Of a stretch of DNA of 20,004 nt, positions 7,382 through 14,722 are shown in pieces. How positions within the stretch are numbered: position 1 is the stretch's first letter; the number at the start of each line of letters is the position of its first letter. The notes below the pieces were generated by a model that was not told where the DNA came from, did not search any database, and saw only the letters and a list, made by a program, of their open reading frames with translations. Source of the stretch: an uncultured Bacteroidales bacterium (GTDB lineage Bacteria > Bacteroidota > Bacteroidia > Bacteroidales > Paludibacteraceae); assembly GCA_937885465.1 (NCBI GenBank), contig CAKZZM010000198.1, positions 1 through 20,004 of the forward strand, written 5' to 3'. A program made the position numbers and the translations under genes.

Positions 7382-8836
7382 ATGAAACGAGCAATTTTTG
7401 AAATAATTTCTGTCATTTTAGGGTCATGGGCTTTTGCTTACGACTTCAAAACAGCAAATACAGAAGGAGCAGAAATATGTTATAATATACTTGCAGACAG
7501 CACTTCCGTTGAGGTTACGTACGATAATACTGCATACGGAGAATATAATTATAAGAATCTTACATGTGACACATTACATATTCCTGAGTCTGTCACATAT
7601 AATGATATGGAATATTCTGTTGTCAGATTAGGAGAAAGGGCATTCAATAATATGACACCAACAGTGAAAACAATTGTAATTCCTAAAACAATAAAATATA
7701 TTAAATATACGGGTACCGGAGTAAATCAGCAGGTCTCTAAAATGACTTTTATAGAAAATAACTTAGAGAGTATAATTGTGTCTGATGAAAATTTGCATTT
7801 TATGAGCAAAAAAGGTATTCTATATACTCATAATGGTGATACATTGATAGCATATCCTACAAGAAACAACCAAGATTCTGTATTCTTGGACGAAGGACTG
7901 ACATATTTTGCGCCGGGAGCCATGGAGAATGCATTAAATATAGAATATTTAGAATTGCCATTAAGTTTAAAAAAGATAGATTCTTGGGCTTTATGTGATA
8001 TGAATAATCTTAAACATTTAGTTATAAAAGACAATGTTGACACATTAGGAGCCAATTCTATCTCTTGTCTCGGACTAACACATCTCACATTAGGAAGCGG
8101 ACTGAAATATGTGGATGCCCGTTTTGTTGAAACAGACTCTGTTCTGCATTTATATTGCAGGGCAATCAATCCTCCGGCAATAAGAAACAATAGTCATAAT
8201 TTGTTCAAATATGTTCCTGAAGAAAGTTTTTTATATGTACCGGCAAAGAGTATTTCCATTTACCGTAACACTCCGGGTTGGAATGCTTTGACAAATATAC
8301 TTCCCATAGAGCCGCCTATCGTGGCAAGCAGCAATGAGGCCACCGTCTCGTGGGTGCAGAACTTCTCCGCCACGGGTTATGTGTGGCACCTCTACAGCGA
8401 CGCGGAACATACGCAACTCGTCATGTCGCTCACCTTCGACGAGCGCGGTTACCTGACTGAGCTCACGCTCGGCGATGGTCTGCCTGCAACAGCGGCGGAG
8501 CATAACCGTGCGGCTGCACCTATGCGCGGCACGGACGGCGACGAGAACGACGGCAACGAACGACGTTTTGCGGAGTACTACTCCTTCACTATCCGCAGTC
8601 TCTCACCCGACAGACAATATTACTATGTCCGTCAGGCGTTGTCAGGCGAGGAGATTATCGACGAGGAGCAGGGATCTTTTGAGACTCTCACCGACACGGA
8701 GACGGGTTTGGACGGGAGAGCCGCAACCGAGGATACAGGTGTCCCAACAGCCTCCAAGCAACTTCGCGAGGGACGTGTGCTCATCATCGCCCCTGACGGC
8801 AGCACCTACTCCCCCGACGGCAAAGAATTAAAATGA
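7382..8836 (+). CDS. BspA-like leucine-rich repeat surface protein, copy 1
   Basis: This 484-residue protein has a signal peptide with probable cleavage after SWAFA (residue 19). BspA/LRR_5-type leucine-rich repeats span about 60-310 (LHIPESV, TIVIPKTI, SIIVSDEN, YLELPLSLKKID, LTLGSGL, SFLYVPAKS). A fibronectin-III-like module follows at about 311-437 (EATVSWVQNF, YSFTIRSLSPD, YYYVRQAL), then a linker and a short C-terminal tail (GRVLIIAPDGSTYSPDG). BspA-like proteins are surface adhesins or binding proteins of Bacteroidales; the ligand is unknown here. The tail is not the canonical T9SS domain but recurs three times in this window, so it may be a sorting or anchoring signal. The LRR part is AT-rich and the C-terminal modules strongly GC-rich, with the switch near 8306. 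It follows the T9SS gene by 13 bases. The middle is identical to the next gene. Confidence 0.8.
   Translation: MKRAIFEIISVILGSWAFAYDFKTANTEGAEICYNILADSTSVEVTYDNTAYGEYNYKNLTCDTLHIPESVTYNDMEYSVVRLGERAFNNMTPTVKTIVIPKTIKYIKYTGTGVNQQVSKMTFIENNLESIIVSDENLHFMSKKGILYTHNGDTLIAYPTRNNQDSVFLDEGLTYFAPGAMENALNIEYLELPLSLKKIDSWALCDMNNLKHLVIKDNVDTLGANSISCLGLTHLTLGSGLKYVDARFVETDSVLHLYCRAINPPAIRNNSHNLFKYVPEESFLYVPAKSISIYRNTPGWNALTNILPIEPPIVASSNEATVSWVQNFSATGYVWHLYSDAEHTQLVMSLTFDERGYLTELTLGDGLPATAAEHNRAAAPMRGTDGDENDGNERRFAEYYSFTIRSLSPDRQYYYVRQALSGEEIIDEEQGSFETLTDTETGLDGRAATEDTGVPTASKQLREGRVLIIAPDGSTYSPDGKELK
7427..8595 (+). repeat. 1169-bp exact repeat, copy 1
   Basis: Reading the two stretches line by line, bases 7427-8595 are identical to 9048-10216 (offset 1621). 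The flanking base differs at each end (7426 A/G, 8596 C/A). Beyond these limits the signal-peptide and 3' regions diverge clearly. Confidence 0.9.
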
Positions 8837-8865
8837 CGAATTTAAGAAGACGTGATATGGGTCAG

Positions 8866-8891
8866 AGAGACGCTCATAAAGAGACGTCTCT
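8866..8891 (+). repeat. AGAGACG-type intergenic hairpin
   Basis: AGAGACG (8866-8872) can pair with CGTCTCT (8885-8891). The palindrome AGAGACGTCTCT also occupies 8880-8891. It lies 30 bases after the stop of the first BspA-like gene and resembles hairpins at 10540-10566 and 10680-10704. It may be a dispersed repeat that also acts as a terminator. Confidence 0.55.
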
Positions 8892-8929
8892 ACCCTTGAC
8901 AGAAACGCTACGAAAACGTAACAACCATA

Positions 8930-8997
8930 AAATATCCGATGAAATCGGAGAAATGAATAAAGTATAAACTTATTAATAAACATCAAAATTATGAAGA
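8930..8997 (+). repeat. 68-bp leader repeat, copy 2 (before the second BspA-like gene)
   Basis: This matches 4968-5035 with one difference, including the hairpin TCCGAT-GAA-ATCGGA at 8935-8949 and the start codon at 8991. The first BspA-like gene lacks this leader, so the second copy has acquired its own 5' control region from the T9SS gene or a common source. Confidence 0.75.
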
Positions 8998-10457
8998 CAA
9001 TGAAACGAATTCTAAATATAATTATATTTATTATTACTCTGAAATCGTGGGCTTTTGCTTACGACTTCAAAACAGCAAATACAGAAGGAGCAGAAATATG
9101 TTATAATATACTTGCAGACAGCACTTCCGTTGAGGTTACGTACGATAATACTGCATACGGAGAATATAATTATAAGAATCTTACATGTGACACATTACAT
9201 ATTCCTGAGTCTGTCACATATAATGATATGGAATATTCTGTTGTCAGATTAGGAGAAAGGGCATTCAATAATATGACACCAACAGTGAAAACAATTGTAA
9301 TTCCTAAAACAATAAAATATATTAAATATACGGGTACCGGAGTAAATCAGCAGGTCTCTAAAATGACTTTTATAGAAAATAACTTAGAGAGTATAATTGT
9401 GTCTGATGAAAATTTGCATTTTATGAGCAAAAAAGGTATTCTATATACTCATAATGGTGATACATTGATAGCATATCCTACAAGAAACAACCAAGATTCT
9501 GTATTCTTGGACGAAGGACTGACATATTTTGCGCCGGGAGCCATGGAGAATGCATTAAATATAGAATATTTAGAATTGCCATTAAGTTTAAAAAAGATAG
9601 ATTCTTGGGCTTTATGTGATATGAATAATCTTAAACATTTAGTTATAAAAGACAATGTTGACACATTAGGAGCCAATTCTATCTCTTGTCTCGGACTAAC
9701 ACATCTCACATTAGGAAGCGGACTGAAATATGTGGATGCCCGTTTTGTTGAAACAGACTCTGTTCTGCATTTATATTGCAGGGCAATCAATCCTCCGGCA
9801 ATAAGAAACAATAGTCATAATTTGTTCAAATATGTTCCTGAAGAAAGTTTTTTATATGTACCGGCAAAGAGTATTTCCATTTACCGTAACACTCCGGGTT
9901 GGAATGCTTTGACAAATATACTTCCCATAGAGCCGCCTATCGTGGCAAGCAGCAATGAGGCCACCGTCTCGTGGGTGCAGAACTTCTCCGCCACGGGTTA
10001 TGTGTGGCACCTCTACAGCGACGCGGAACATACGCAACTCGTCATGTCGCTCACCTTCGACGAGCGCGGTTACCTGACTGAGCTCACGCTCGGCGATGGT
10101 CTGCCTGCAACAGCGGCGGAGCATAACCGTGCGGCTGCACCTATGCGCGGCACGGACGGCGACGAGAACGACGGCAACGAACGACGTTTTGCGGAGTACT
10201 ACTCCTTCACTATCCGAAGTCTCTCACCCGACAAACAGTATTACTATGTCCGTCAGGCGTTGTCAGGCGAGGAGGTTATCGATGAAGAGCAGGGGTCTTT
10301 TGAGACTCTCACCGACACGGAGACGGGTTTGGACGGGAGAGCCGCAACCAAGGATATAGGTGTATCAGCGGGCAGCAAGCTACTTCGCGAGGGGCGGGTG
10401 CTCATCGTCGCACCCGATGGCAGCACCTACACACCCGATGGCAAAGAATTAAAATGA
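8991..10457 (+). CDS. BspA-like leucine-rich repeat surface protein, copy 2
   Basis: This 488-residue protein has the same domain order as the gene at 7382: signal peptide, BspA/LRR_5 repeats, fibronectin-III-like module and the tail GRVLIVAPDGSTYTPDG. The mature protein is identical to copy 1 from SWAFAYDF to SFTIRSLSPD, with scattered changes only in the last ~80 residues. The signal peptide differs: MKTMKRILNIII then ITLKSWAFAYDF. The DNA for that part (9031-9067) matches the chimeric gene at 1789-1825 with two mismatches in 37. The leader is the 68-bp repeat shared with the T9SS gene. It is therefore a mosaic of at least three sources, as expected from recent duplication plus gene conversion. 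Likely an exported surface protein; ligand unknown. Confidence 0.8.
   Translation: MKTMKRILNIIIFIITLKSWAFAYDFKTANTEGAEICYNILADSTSVEVTYDNTAYGEYNYKNLTCDTLHIPESVTYNDMEYSVVRLGERAFNNMTPTVKTIVIPKTIKYIKYTGTGVNQQVSKMTFIENNLESIIVSDENLHFMSKKGILYTHNGDTLIAYPTRNNQDSVFLDEGLTYFAPGAMENALNIEYLELPLSLKKIDSWALCDMNNLKHLVIKDNVDTLGANSISCLGLTHLTLGSGLKYVDARFVETDSVLHLYCRAINPPAIRNNSHNLFKYVPEESFLYVPAKSISIYRNTPGWNALTNILPIEPPIVASSNEATVSWVQNFSATGYVWHLYSDAEHTQLVMSLTFDERGYLTELTLGDGLPATAAEHNRAAAPMRGTDGDENDGNERRFAEYYSFTIRSLSPDKQYYYVRQALSGEEVIDEEQGSFETLTDTETGLDGRAATKDIGVSAGSKLLREGRVLIVAPDGSTYTPDGKELK
9048..10216 (+). repeat. 1169-bp exact repeat, copy 2
   Basis: Identical to 7427-8595. It covers nearly the whole mature LRR and fibronectin-like coding region of the second BspA-like gene. 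Confidence 0.9.
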
Positions 10458-10472
10458 CGGATTTTTGAGAGT

Positions 10473-10508
10473 CTGTCTGCCGCCTGTCTGCAAATAGGCG
10501 GCAGACAG
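10473..10508 (+). terminator. Perfect 13-bp hairpin after the second BspA-like gene
   Basis: CTGTCTGCCGCCT (10473-10485) and AGGCGGCAGACAG (10496-10508) pair perfectly around a 10-base loop, 16 bases after the stop codon. No T run follows. It probably ends or protects the surface-protein transcript. Confidence 0.6.
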
Positions 10509-10539
10509 CATTAAAAGAATTTGGAAAGACGGGGTGTTG

Positions 10540-10566
10540 AGAGACGCGGTGTTCTTCACCGTCTCT
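10540..10566. repeat. AGAGAC-type hairpin
   Basis: AGAGAC (10540-10545) and GGTG (10548-10551) pair with CACC (10557-10560) and GTCTCT (10561-10566), leaving a two-base GC bulge and a TTCTT loop. It is the same kind as the hairpin at 10680-10704. Confidence 0.55.
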
Positions 10567-10632
10567 ACTGTGGGGTGTAAACGTTGTCCGACCCCGTTCT
10601 TTACCGTGTTTCATTCACAGATTTCTACTAAA

Positions 10633-10650
10633 GAACGTTCGGAGACGTTC
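10633..10650. repeat. Palindromic repeat GAACGTTCGGAGACGTTC, copy 1
   Basis: This is an imperfect palindrome with arms GAACGT and ACGTTC around TCGGAG. The same core occurs at 11140-11157 (one variant), 11210-11227, and inside queE on the other strand (14126-14142). Confidence 0.7.
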
Positions 10651-10679
10651 GCTACTAACAGATTAAGCAAAATTTTTTG

Positions 10680-10704
10680 AGAGACGGTCTTCTCAACCGT
10701 CTCT
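10680..10704. terminator. AGAGACGGT hairpin, possible bidirectional terminator
   Basis: AGAGACGGT (10680-10688) and ACCGTCTCT (10696-10704) form a perfect 9-bp stem with a 7-base loop. It sits between convergent transcripts. AATTTTTT precedes it on +, but neither strand has a T run immediately after the stem, so the terminator role is tentative. Confidence 0.45.
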
Positions 10705-10789
10705 ACAATAATTCATCCTTTCCAATAAACCATCCTCTCAACCGAGAAGACCCGGTTTAGAAAATCATTACGGGTGTAGGACCAAGTTC

Positions 10790-11104
10790 TTAGAGCAGTT
10801 GTTTGAAGAGGTCGCGAAGCACCTCTTTCGGAGCGGCACCGACGTGGCGGTTGACAAGTTCGCCATTCTTGAAGAAGAGGATGGTCGGGATACTCATGAT
10901 GCCGTATTCGGCAGCAGCTTCGTCATTGTCGTCAACATCGACCTTACCGACAACAATCTGTCCGTCAAACTCCTCGGCGAGTTCATCTACTAACGGGGAG
11001 ACCATGCGGCAAGGACCGCACCACGGTGCCCAGAAATCTAATACTACGGGCTTGCCCGCCGCCAACACTTCCTTAAAGTTGGCATCTGTTACTGTTTTTA
11101 CCAT
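10790..11104 (-). CDS. trxA: Thioredoxin
   Basis: This 104-residue protein is a standard small cytoplasmic thioredoxin. It has the redox motif WCGPC (28-32) in a FWAPWCGPCRM context and the cis-proline segment SIPTIL near residue 75. It reduces disulfides in proteins such as ribonucleotide reductase and peroxiredoxins, using electrons from thioredoxin reductase. Full length, start ATG at 11104. It lies downstream of clpC on the same strand. The 232-bp gap between them carries two palindromic repeats, so it probably has its own promoter, although I see no clear TAnnTTTG element. Confidence 0.95.
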   Translation of the reverse strand: MVKTVTDANFKEVLAAGKPVVLDFWAPWCGPCRMVSPLVDELAEEFDGQIVVGKVDVDDNDEAAAEYGIMSIPTILFFKNGELVNRHVGAAPKEVLRDLFKQLL

Positions 11105-11139
11105 AATTATTGCGTGTCTTTGTTATTATTATCCGTTAT

Positions 11140-11231
11140 GAACGTAAGGAGACGTTCTCCACTGCGTCATCGCTCTTTAGTCCAAATCTGCCATTAAACC
11201 ATCCTCTATGAACGTTCGGAGACGTTCTCCA
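11140..11231. repeat. Palindromic repeat pair (copies 2 and 3) between clpC and trxA
   Basis: A TATGAACGTAAGGAGACG form (core 11140-11157) and a TATGAACGTTCGGAGACG form (core 11210-11227) occur as direct repeats 70 bases apart, each followed by TCTCCA. They belong to the family at 10633-10650 and inside queE. The gap 11105-11336 holds nothing else recognisable. Confidence 0.65.
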
Positions 11232-11336
11232 TTAGACTGTCTTGCATTTACAATGAGATTAAGCCATAATACAATGCCAATGACTGATTTGCGTTTAATG
11301 TGCTATATCTTTGCCTGGCACGAGAGGATTGCCCTC

Positions 11337-13805
11337 TCATCCCCAGACGGCAGTGATGTTATCGTTGCGGAGGACGATGTCGATATGCGAGTGTCTCTCG
11401 TCGAGGAGCAGCAGTTCGGTAAGCGCATCGTCTATATCATTCTGTACGGCTCGTTTGAGCGGTCGTGCTCCGTACTGCTTGCTGTCAGCCTGCTCTATCA
11501 AGCGGTCTTTGACGGCATCAGTAACGGCAATGGTGATACCTTGCTGCAGCAGGCGGCTGTTCAGTTGCGCCATTTCGAGGTCGAAGATGCTGTATAACGA
11601 CTCTTTCTGCAGTGGCGAGAAAGTAACAACGCTGTCGATACGATTGACAAACTCGGGCGGAAACTGCTTCTGCAGTGCCTTCATCAGCACTGCCTTCACA
11701 GCCTTGCCGTCCATCTGTTGCGATGACTGAAAACCTATACCGCTGCCGAAGTCCTTGAGTCCTCGGCTGCCCACATTAGATGTAAGTATGATGATAGTAT
11801 TCTTGAAGTCAACCACTCTCCCTTGCCTATCTGTTAGTCTGCCCTCATCCAACACTTGTAGCAGCACATTGAAGATATCGGGATGCGCTTTCTCTATCTC
11901 GTCGAATAGTACGATAGAATAGGGTTTGCGCCTTACTGCCTCCGTTAGTTTACCTCCATCCTCATGCGCCACATACCCCGGAGGGGCTCCGACGAGCAAC
12001 GAGGTGGTGTGTTTCTCCATATACTCCGACATATCGAAGCGTATGAGCGCATCCTTGCTGCCGAACATCTCCTCAGCGAGCGACTGCGCAAGGTATGTCT
12101 TACCTACGCCCGTTGGTCCGAGGAAGAAGAAGGTGCCGATAGGTCGGTTCGGGTCTTTCAACCCAAGGCGCGATCGTTGTATGGCTTTCACCACCACTTC
12201 CACTGCCTCGTCCTGCCCGATAACCTTTTTCTTGAGCACGCCGGACATATTCCTTAGTCGCGCATTCTCTTCGGTCTGCACCCTCTGCACCGGCACGCCC
12301 GACATCAGGCTCACCACATGCGCCACATCTTCGGTGGTCAGCATTGTCGGCTTCTGCTTCCGTTCTTCCTTCCACTGCGAGATACCCGCCTGCAACCGCT
12401 CTCTCAGGTCTGCCTGACGCTCTCGCAGGGCTAATGCCTCTTTATAATCTCCGCCGGTAGTGGCAGACAGCTGCTTTGCCTCTAACGATTCTATCTCGCG
12501 GTCAAAAGTATCGATAAAATCGGGCTTTTCTTTCGTTTCCACCTGCGCTCTTGCCCCCACCTCGTCCATAGCATCGATAGCCTTATCGGGGAAGGCTCGG
12601 TCAGCGACATAGCGGTCGGTGAGGTTGACGCAGGCAGCGAGTACCTCTTCGGTGTAGCAGACATTATGGTGCTTGCCGTACGGTTCGCTCAGGCGGCGCA
12701 GAATATCGAGTGTCTCCTCTTTCGTCGTCGGCACCACCATCACTTTCTGGAAGCGGCGTTCCAACGCTCCGTCTTTCTCCACCGACCGGCGATACTCGTT
12801 GATGGTGGTGGCTCCCACGCACTGCACCTCACCGCGGGCAAGGGCGGGTTTGAGAATATTGGCGGCATCTAAGGTGCCGGAGGCGTTGCCAGCACCTATC
12901 AAGGTATGAATCTCGTCAACGAAGAGGATGATATTCCTGTTCTTCTGCAGTTCGGTAATCACCGATTTCATTCTCTCTTCGAATTGTCCGCGGTAGGTTG
13001 TACCTGCCACCATTGAGGCTATATCGAGCGAGATGATACGCTTATCGAAGAGCAGAGGCGACACCTGATGCTTAACGATACGCAGCGCAAGTCCTTCGAC
13101 GATAGCAGACTTGCCCACCCCCGGGTCTCCGATAAGGATAGGGTTATTCTTCTTGCGACGCGAGAGAATTTCGATCACCCTCTCTATCTCTTTCTCTCGC
13201 CCGATAACGGGGTCTAACAACCCTTCTTCTGCCTGCCGAGTGAGATCTTTGCCATATTTATCGAGTGCAGGTGTAGAGGATTTTTCTTTGGTCTTTACTT
13301 CTGCTTCCTTACTCTCCCCCTCACCGTCTCGATTCTCTTCGAGGTCTGATGAGAAGTCTGCGCCCGCCTTCGGTTGCTGCTGCGGCTTAGGTTTAGGCTC
13401 TTGCTTCTCGAGTGCCTCGTATGTCAGGTTATACTGTTCGGATAGCCATGCCGCCGCCTTATTCACCCGCTCACGCAGTAACGCAAGCAGCAGGTGCTCC
13501 GTATGCGGCATCTCAGCTTTGTAAGAGCGGGCTTCTAACTCAAGGATACGCAAGATGCGCTCTGACTGCTTGTCGTAATGCGGATCGGTGATCTCCGAAC
13601 CCGTCCGAAAATTGCGCTTCTCAAGAGTGCGGCGAGTCTTATCAATATCCACACCCGTCGCCTGCAACAAGCGAAACGCCTTGCCCTCCTCAGTATTGAT
13701 AAGCCCGAGCAAGAGGTGGTCAGGTGTCACCTCCCTATTGCCGAGACGAATGGCTGATTCTTTGCTTCTTTCTAATACCTTTTTTAGATTTTCTGAATAA
13801 TCCAT
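11337..13805 (-). CDS. clpC: ClpC-type AAA+ chaperone/unfoldase
   Basis: This 822-residue protein is full length for the family. A Clp N-domain (about 1-135) is followed by a charged low-complexity linker (135-180). AAA module 1 has Walker A GDPGVGKS (226-233) and Walker B ILFVDE (293-298). A middle helical region (about 430-485) comes next, then AAA module 2 with Walker A GPTGVGKT (563-570) and Walker B IVLFDE (631-636), and a Clp D2-small C-terminal domain. The loop GIGF (689-692) in module 2 matches the ClpP-docking tripeptide loop, so it should feed unfolded substrates to ClpP; clpP is not in the window. ATP-dependent, cytoplasmic, protein quality control. The ATG at 13805 is preceded by an AAGGA-like site. 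It follows queE by 187 bp and is probably transcribed separately. Confidence 0.93.
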   Translation of the reverse strand: MDYSENLKKVLERSKESAIRLGNREVTPDHLLLGLINTEEGKAFRLLQATGVDIDKTRRTLEKRNFRTGSEITDPHYDKQSERILRILELEARSYKAEMPHTEHLLLALLRERVNKAAAWLSEQYNLTYEALEKQEPKPKPQQQPKAGADFSSDLEENRDGEGESKEAEVKTKEKSSTPALDKYGKDLTRQAEEGLLDPVIGREKEIERVIEILSRRKKNNPILIGDPGVGKSAIVEGLALRIVKHQVSPLLFDKRIISLDIASMVAGTTYRGQFEERMKSVITELQKNRNIILFVDEIHTLIGAGNASGTLDAANILKPALARGEVQCVGATTINEYRRSVEKDGALERRFQKVMVVPTTKEETLDILRRLSEPYGKHHNVCYTEEVLAACVNLTDRYVADRAFPDKAIDAMDEVGARAQVETKEKPDFIDTFDREIESLEAKQLSATTGGDYKEALALRERQADLRERLQAGISQWKEERKQKPTMLTTEDVAHVVSLMSGVPVQRVQTEENARLRNMSGVLKKKVIGQDEAVEVVVKAIQRSRLGLKDPNRPIGTFFFLGPTGVGKTYLAQSLAEEMFGSKDALIRFDMSEYMEKHTTSLLVGAPPGYVAHEDGGKLTEAVRRKPYSIVLFDEIEKAHPDIFNVLLQVLDEGRLTDRQGRVVDFKNTIIILTSNVGSRGLKDFGSGIGFQSSQQMDGKAVKAVLMKALQKQFPPEFVNRIDSVVTFSPLQKESLYSIFDLEMAQLNSRLLQQGITIAVTDAVKDRLIEQADSKQYGARPLKRAVQNDIDDALTELLLLDERHSHIDIVLRNDNITAVWG

Positions 13806-13933
13806 AGATTGCTATTTCCTTTCTATCTATCTCTAACTAACACATTTTTATAGTACTTATAATATTTTATCAGTAGTCTGCACGTAATGGCACAAATACT
13901 ATGCCAAGCAGTTGATTACCGACTAATTGTCAC

Positions 13934-13950
13934 AAAAAACCGCTATGCGG
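13934..13950 (-). terminator. Short GC hairpin with T run after queE
   Basis: Read on the - strand, CCGC-ATA-GCGG is followed directly by TTTTTTG. The stem is only 4 bp but all G-C, and it lies about 45 bases after the queE stop. A plausible intrinsic terminator for the queuosine genes ahead of clpC. Confidence 0.45.
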
Positions 13951-13992
13951 AGATTTATTTTTGCGATGACGGATGGAAATATAAGCTGTAAG

Positions 13993-14709
13993 TTATCTTA
14001 TTCCGAGCAGCTTGTGCAGCTGTACTGAAAGCGACCATTCGGGGTGTTTTAGAATGTATCGTATAACCTCTTCGCTATTGTCAATTGCCTGTTGCGTGTG
14101 AATAAATGCCGACTGCGAAGTGGAAAACGTCTCCGAACGTTCAAAAGAGGGGTTGTCGCTTTCCCCGCAAATGAGAGTGTTCTCATTTTGCACTTTGTTG
14201 CGGAGAGAGCCTCTGCTCGGTGTTTGTGTTTCGCACGCTTTTTCTTCTTTCCTGCATGGTTGGAGGAAGTGGTGGTCGGCGGGAATGTTAAGGTAGGGTT
14301 CTACATCCTGACCTACATAAACGACCTTCACCTCATCTGCTTCGGTCAGCACGATTTGGCTTCCTTCTTTCGGCGACAATGTTACCCAGTCGATGTCATA
14401 GGGCAGCGGATGTGTTCCGTTGGTCTCAATGGCTATAACGAGGTCGCGACTGCGTAGCACCGCAACGAGATTTTCATCTACCTGCAGCGATGGCTCTCCA
14501 CCCGTCAGGACAACGAAATCTGCGGGATATTGCCCTACTTCATCGGCAATTTCGTCAGCCGACATCTCCGTGTAGGAGTCGAAGTCCGTGTCGCAGAAGG
14601 GGCAGCGTAAGTTGCAACCCGCAAAGCGTACAAACACCGCCGGTGTGCCGGCATTGGCTCCCTCACCTTGAAGCGAATAGAATATCTCGTTTACCTTATA
14701 TATCTTCAT
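13993..14709 (-). CDS. queE: 7-carboxy-7-deazaguanine synthase (QueE) with an unusual internal insertion
   Basis: This radical-SAM enzyme converts 6-carboxytetrahydropterin to 7-carboxy-7-deazaguanine in queuosine/preQ0 synthesis. It has the iron-sulfur motif C32-x3-C36-x2-C39 (GCNLRCPFCD), the N-terminal NEIFYSLQGEG, TGGEPSLQ (69-76), ETNGTHPLP (95-103) and the usual C-terminus HPEWSLSVQLHKLLGIR. It has 238 residues, against about 182 as I recall for Bacteroides QueE. The excess lies between FLQPC and SEEVIRYIL, at residues 153 to about 208, and includes NPSFERSETFSTSQ, encoded by a copy of the palindromic repeat found between other genes here. The core is intact and the insert is near the C-terminus, so activity may be kept. 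The start is 13 bases after the stop of the FISUMP-type gene, in the same transcript. Confidence 0.9.
   Translation of the reverse strand: MKIYKVNEIFYSLQGEGANAGTPAVFVRFAGCNLRCPFCDTDFDSYTEMSADEIADEVGQYPADFVVLTGGEPSLQVDENLVAVLRSRDLVIAIETNGTHPLPYDIDWVTLSPKEGSQIVLTEADEVKVVYVGQDVEPYLNIPADHHFLQPCRKEEKACETQTPSRGSLRNKVQNENTLICGESDNPSFERSETFSTSQSAFIHTQQAIDNSEEVIRYILKHPEWSLSVQLHKLLGIR
14086..14253 (-). repeat. In-frame insertion in queE carrying a palindromic repeat
   Basis: These 168 bases encode the extra residues of QueE. On the - strand they contain GAACGTTCGGAGACGTT (14142-14126), matching intergenic copy 3 at 11210. They also contain an inverted repeat AAATGAGA-ACAC-TCTCATTT, in a stretch of low-complexity, polar coding sequence. 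The boundaries are estimated from comparison with remembered QueE sequences and are approximate. Confidence 0.6.
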
Positions 14710-14722
14710 GCTCTTTATCTTT

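Larger units (their letters stand above)
10458..10789. other. 332-bp gene-free region between convergent genes, filled with palindromes
   Basis: This lies between the second BspA-like gene (+) and trxA (-). It holds the hairpin at 10473-10508, an AGAGACG-type hairpin at 10540-10566, a GAACGTTCGGAGACGTTC palindrome at 10633-10650, another AGAGACG-type hairpin at 10680-10704, and a weak AACCG/CGGTT pair near 10740-10757. I see no coding sequence, RNA gene or promoter. Confidence 0.7.

Noticed and set aside
10473..10704. CRISPR array suggested by several similar hairpins
   Set aside because: Repeats are not identical, spacing is irregular, there are no spacers of constant length and no cas genes.
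10803..11141. Long + strand frame opposite trxA, and similar frames opposite clpC, queE and the surface genes
   Set aside because: These are antisense shadows of well-identified genes and show no family features of their own.
11305..11312. TATCTTTG on the + strand as a promoter
   Set aside because: No gene on + lies downstream and the -33 spacing is wrong; it sits in the 3' flank of clpC.
13956..13963. TATTTTTG on the + strand near the queE end
   Set aside because: No -33 element at the right distance and no + gene downstream; likely chance or part of the terminator context.
13806..13992. clpC promoter (TAGTATTTG on the - strand near 13900)
   Set aside because: The spacing within the -7 element is one base too long and no -33 box fits, so it is not listed as a feature.
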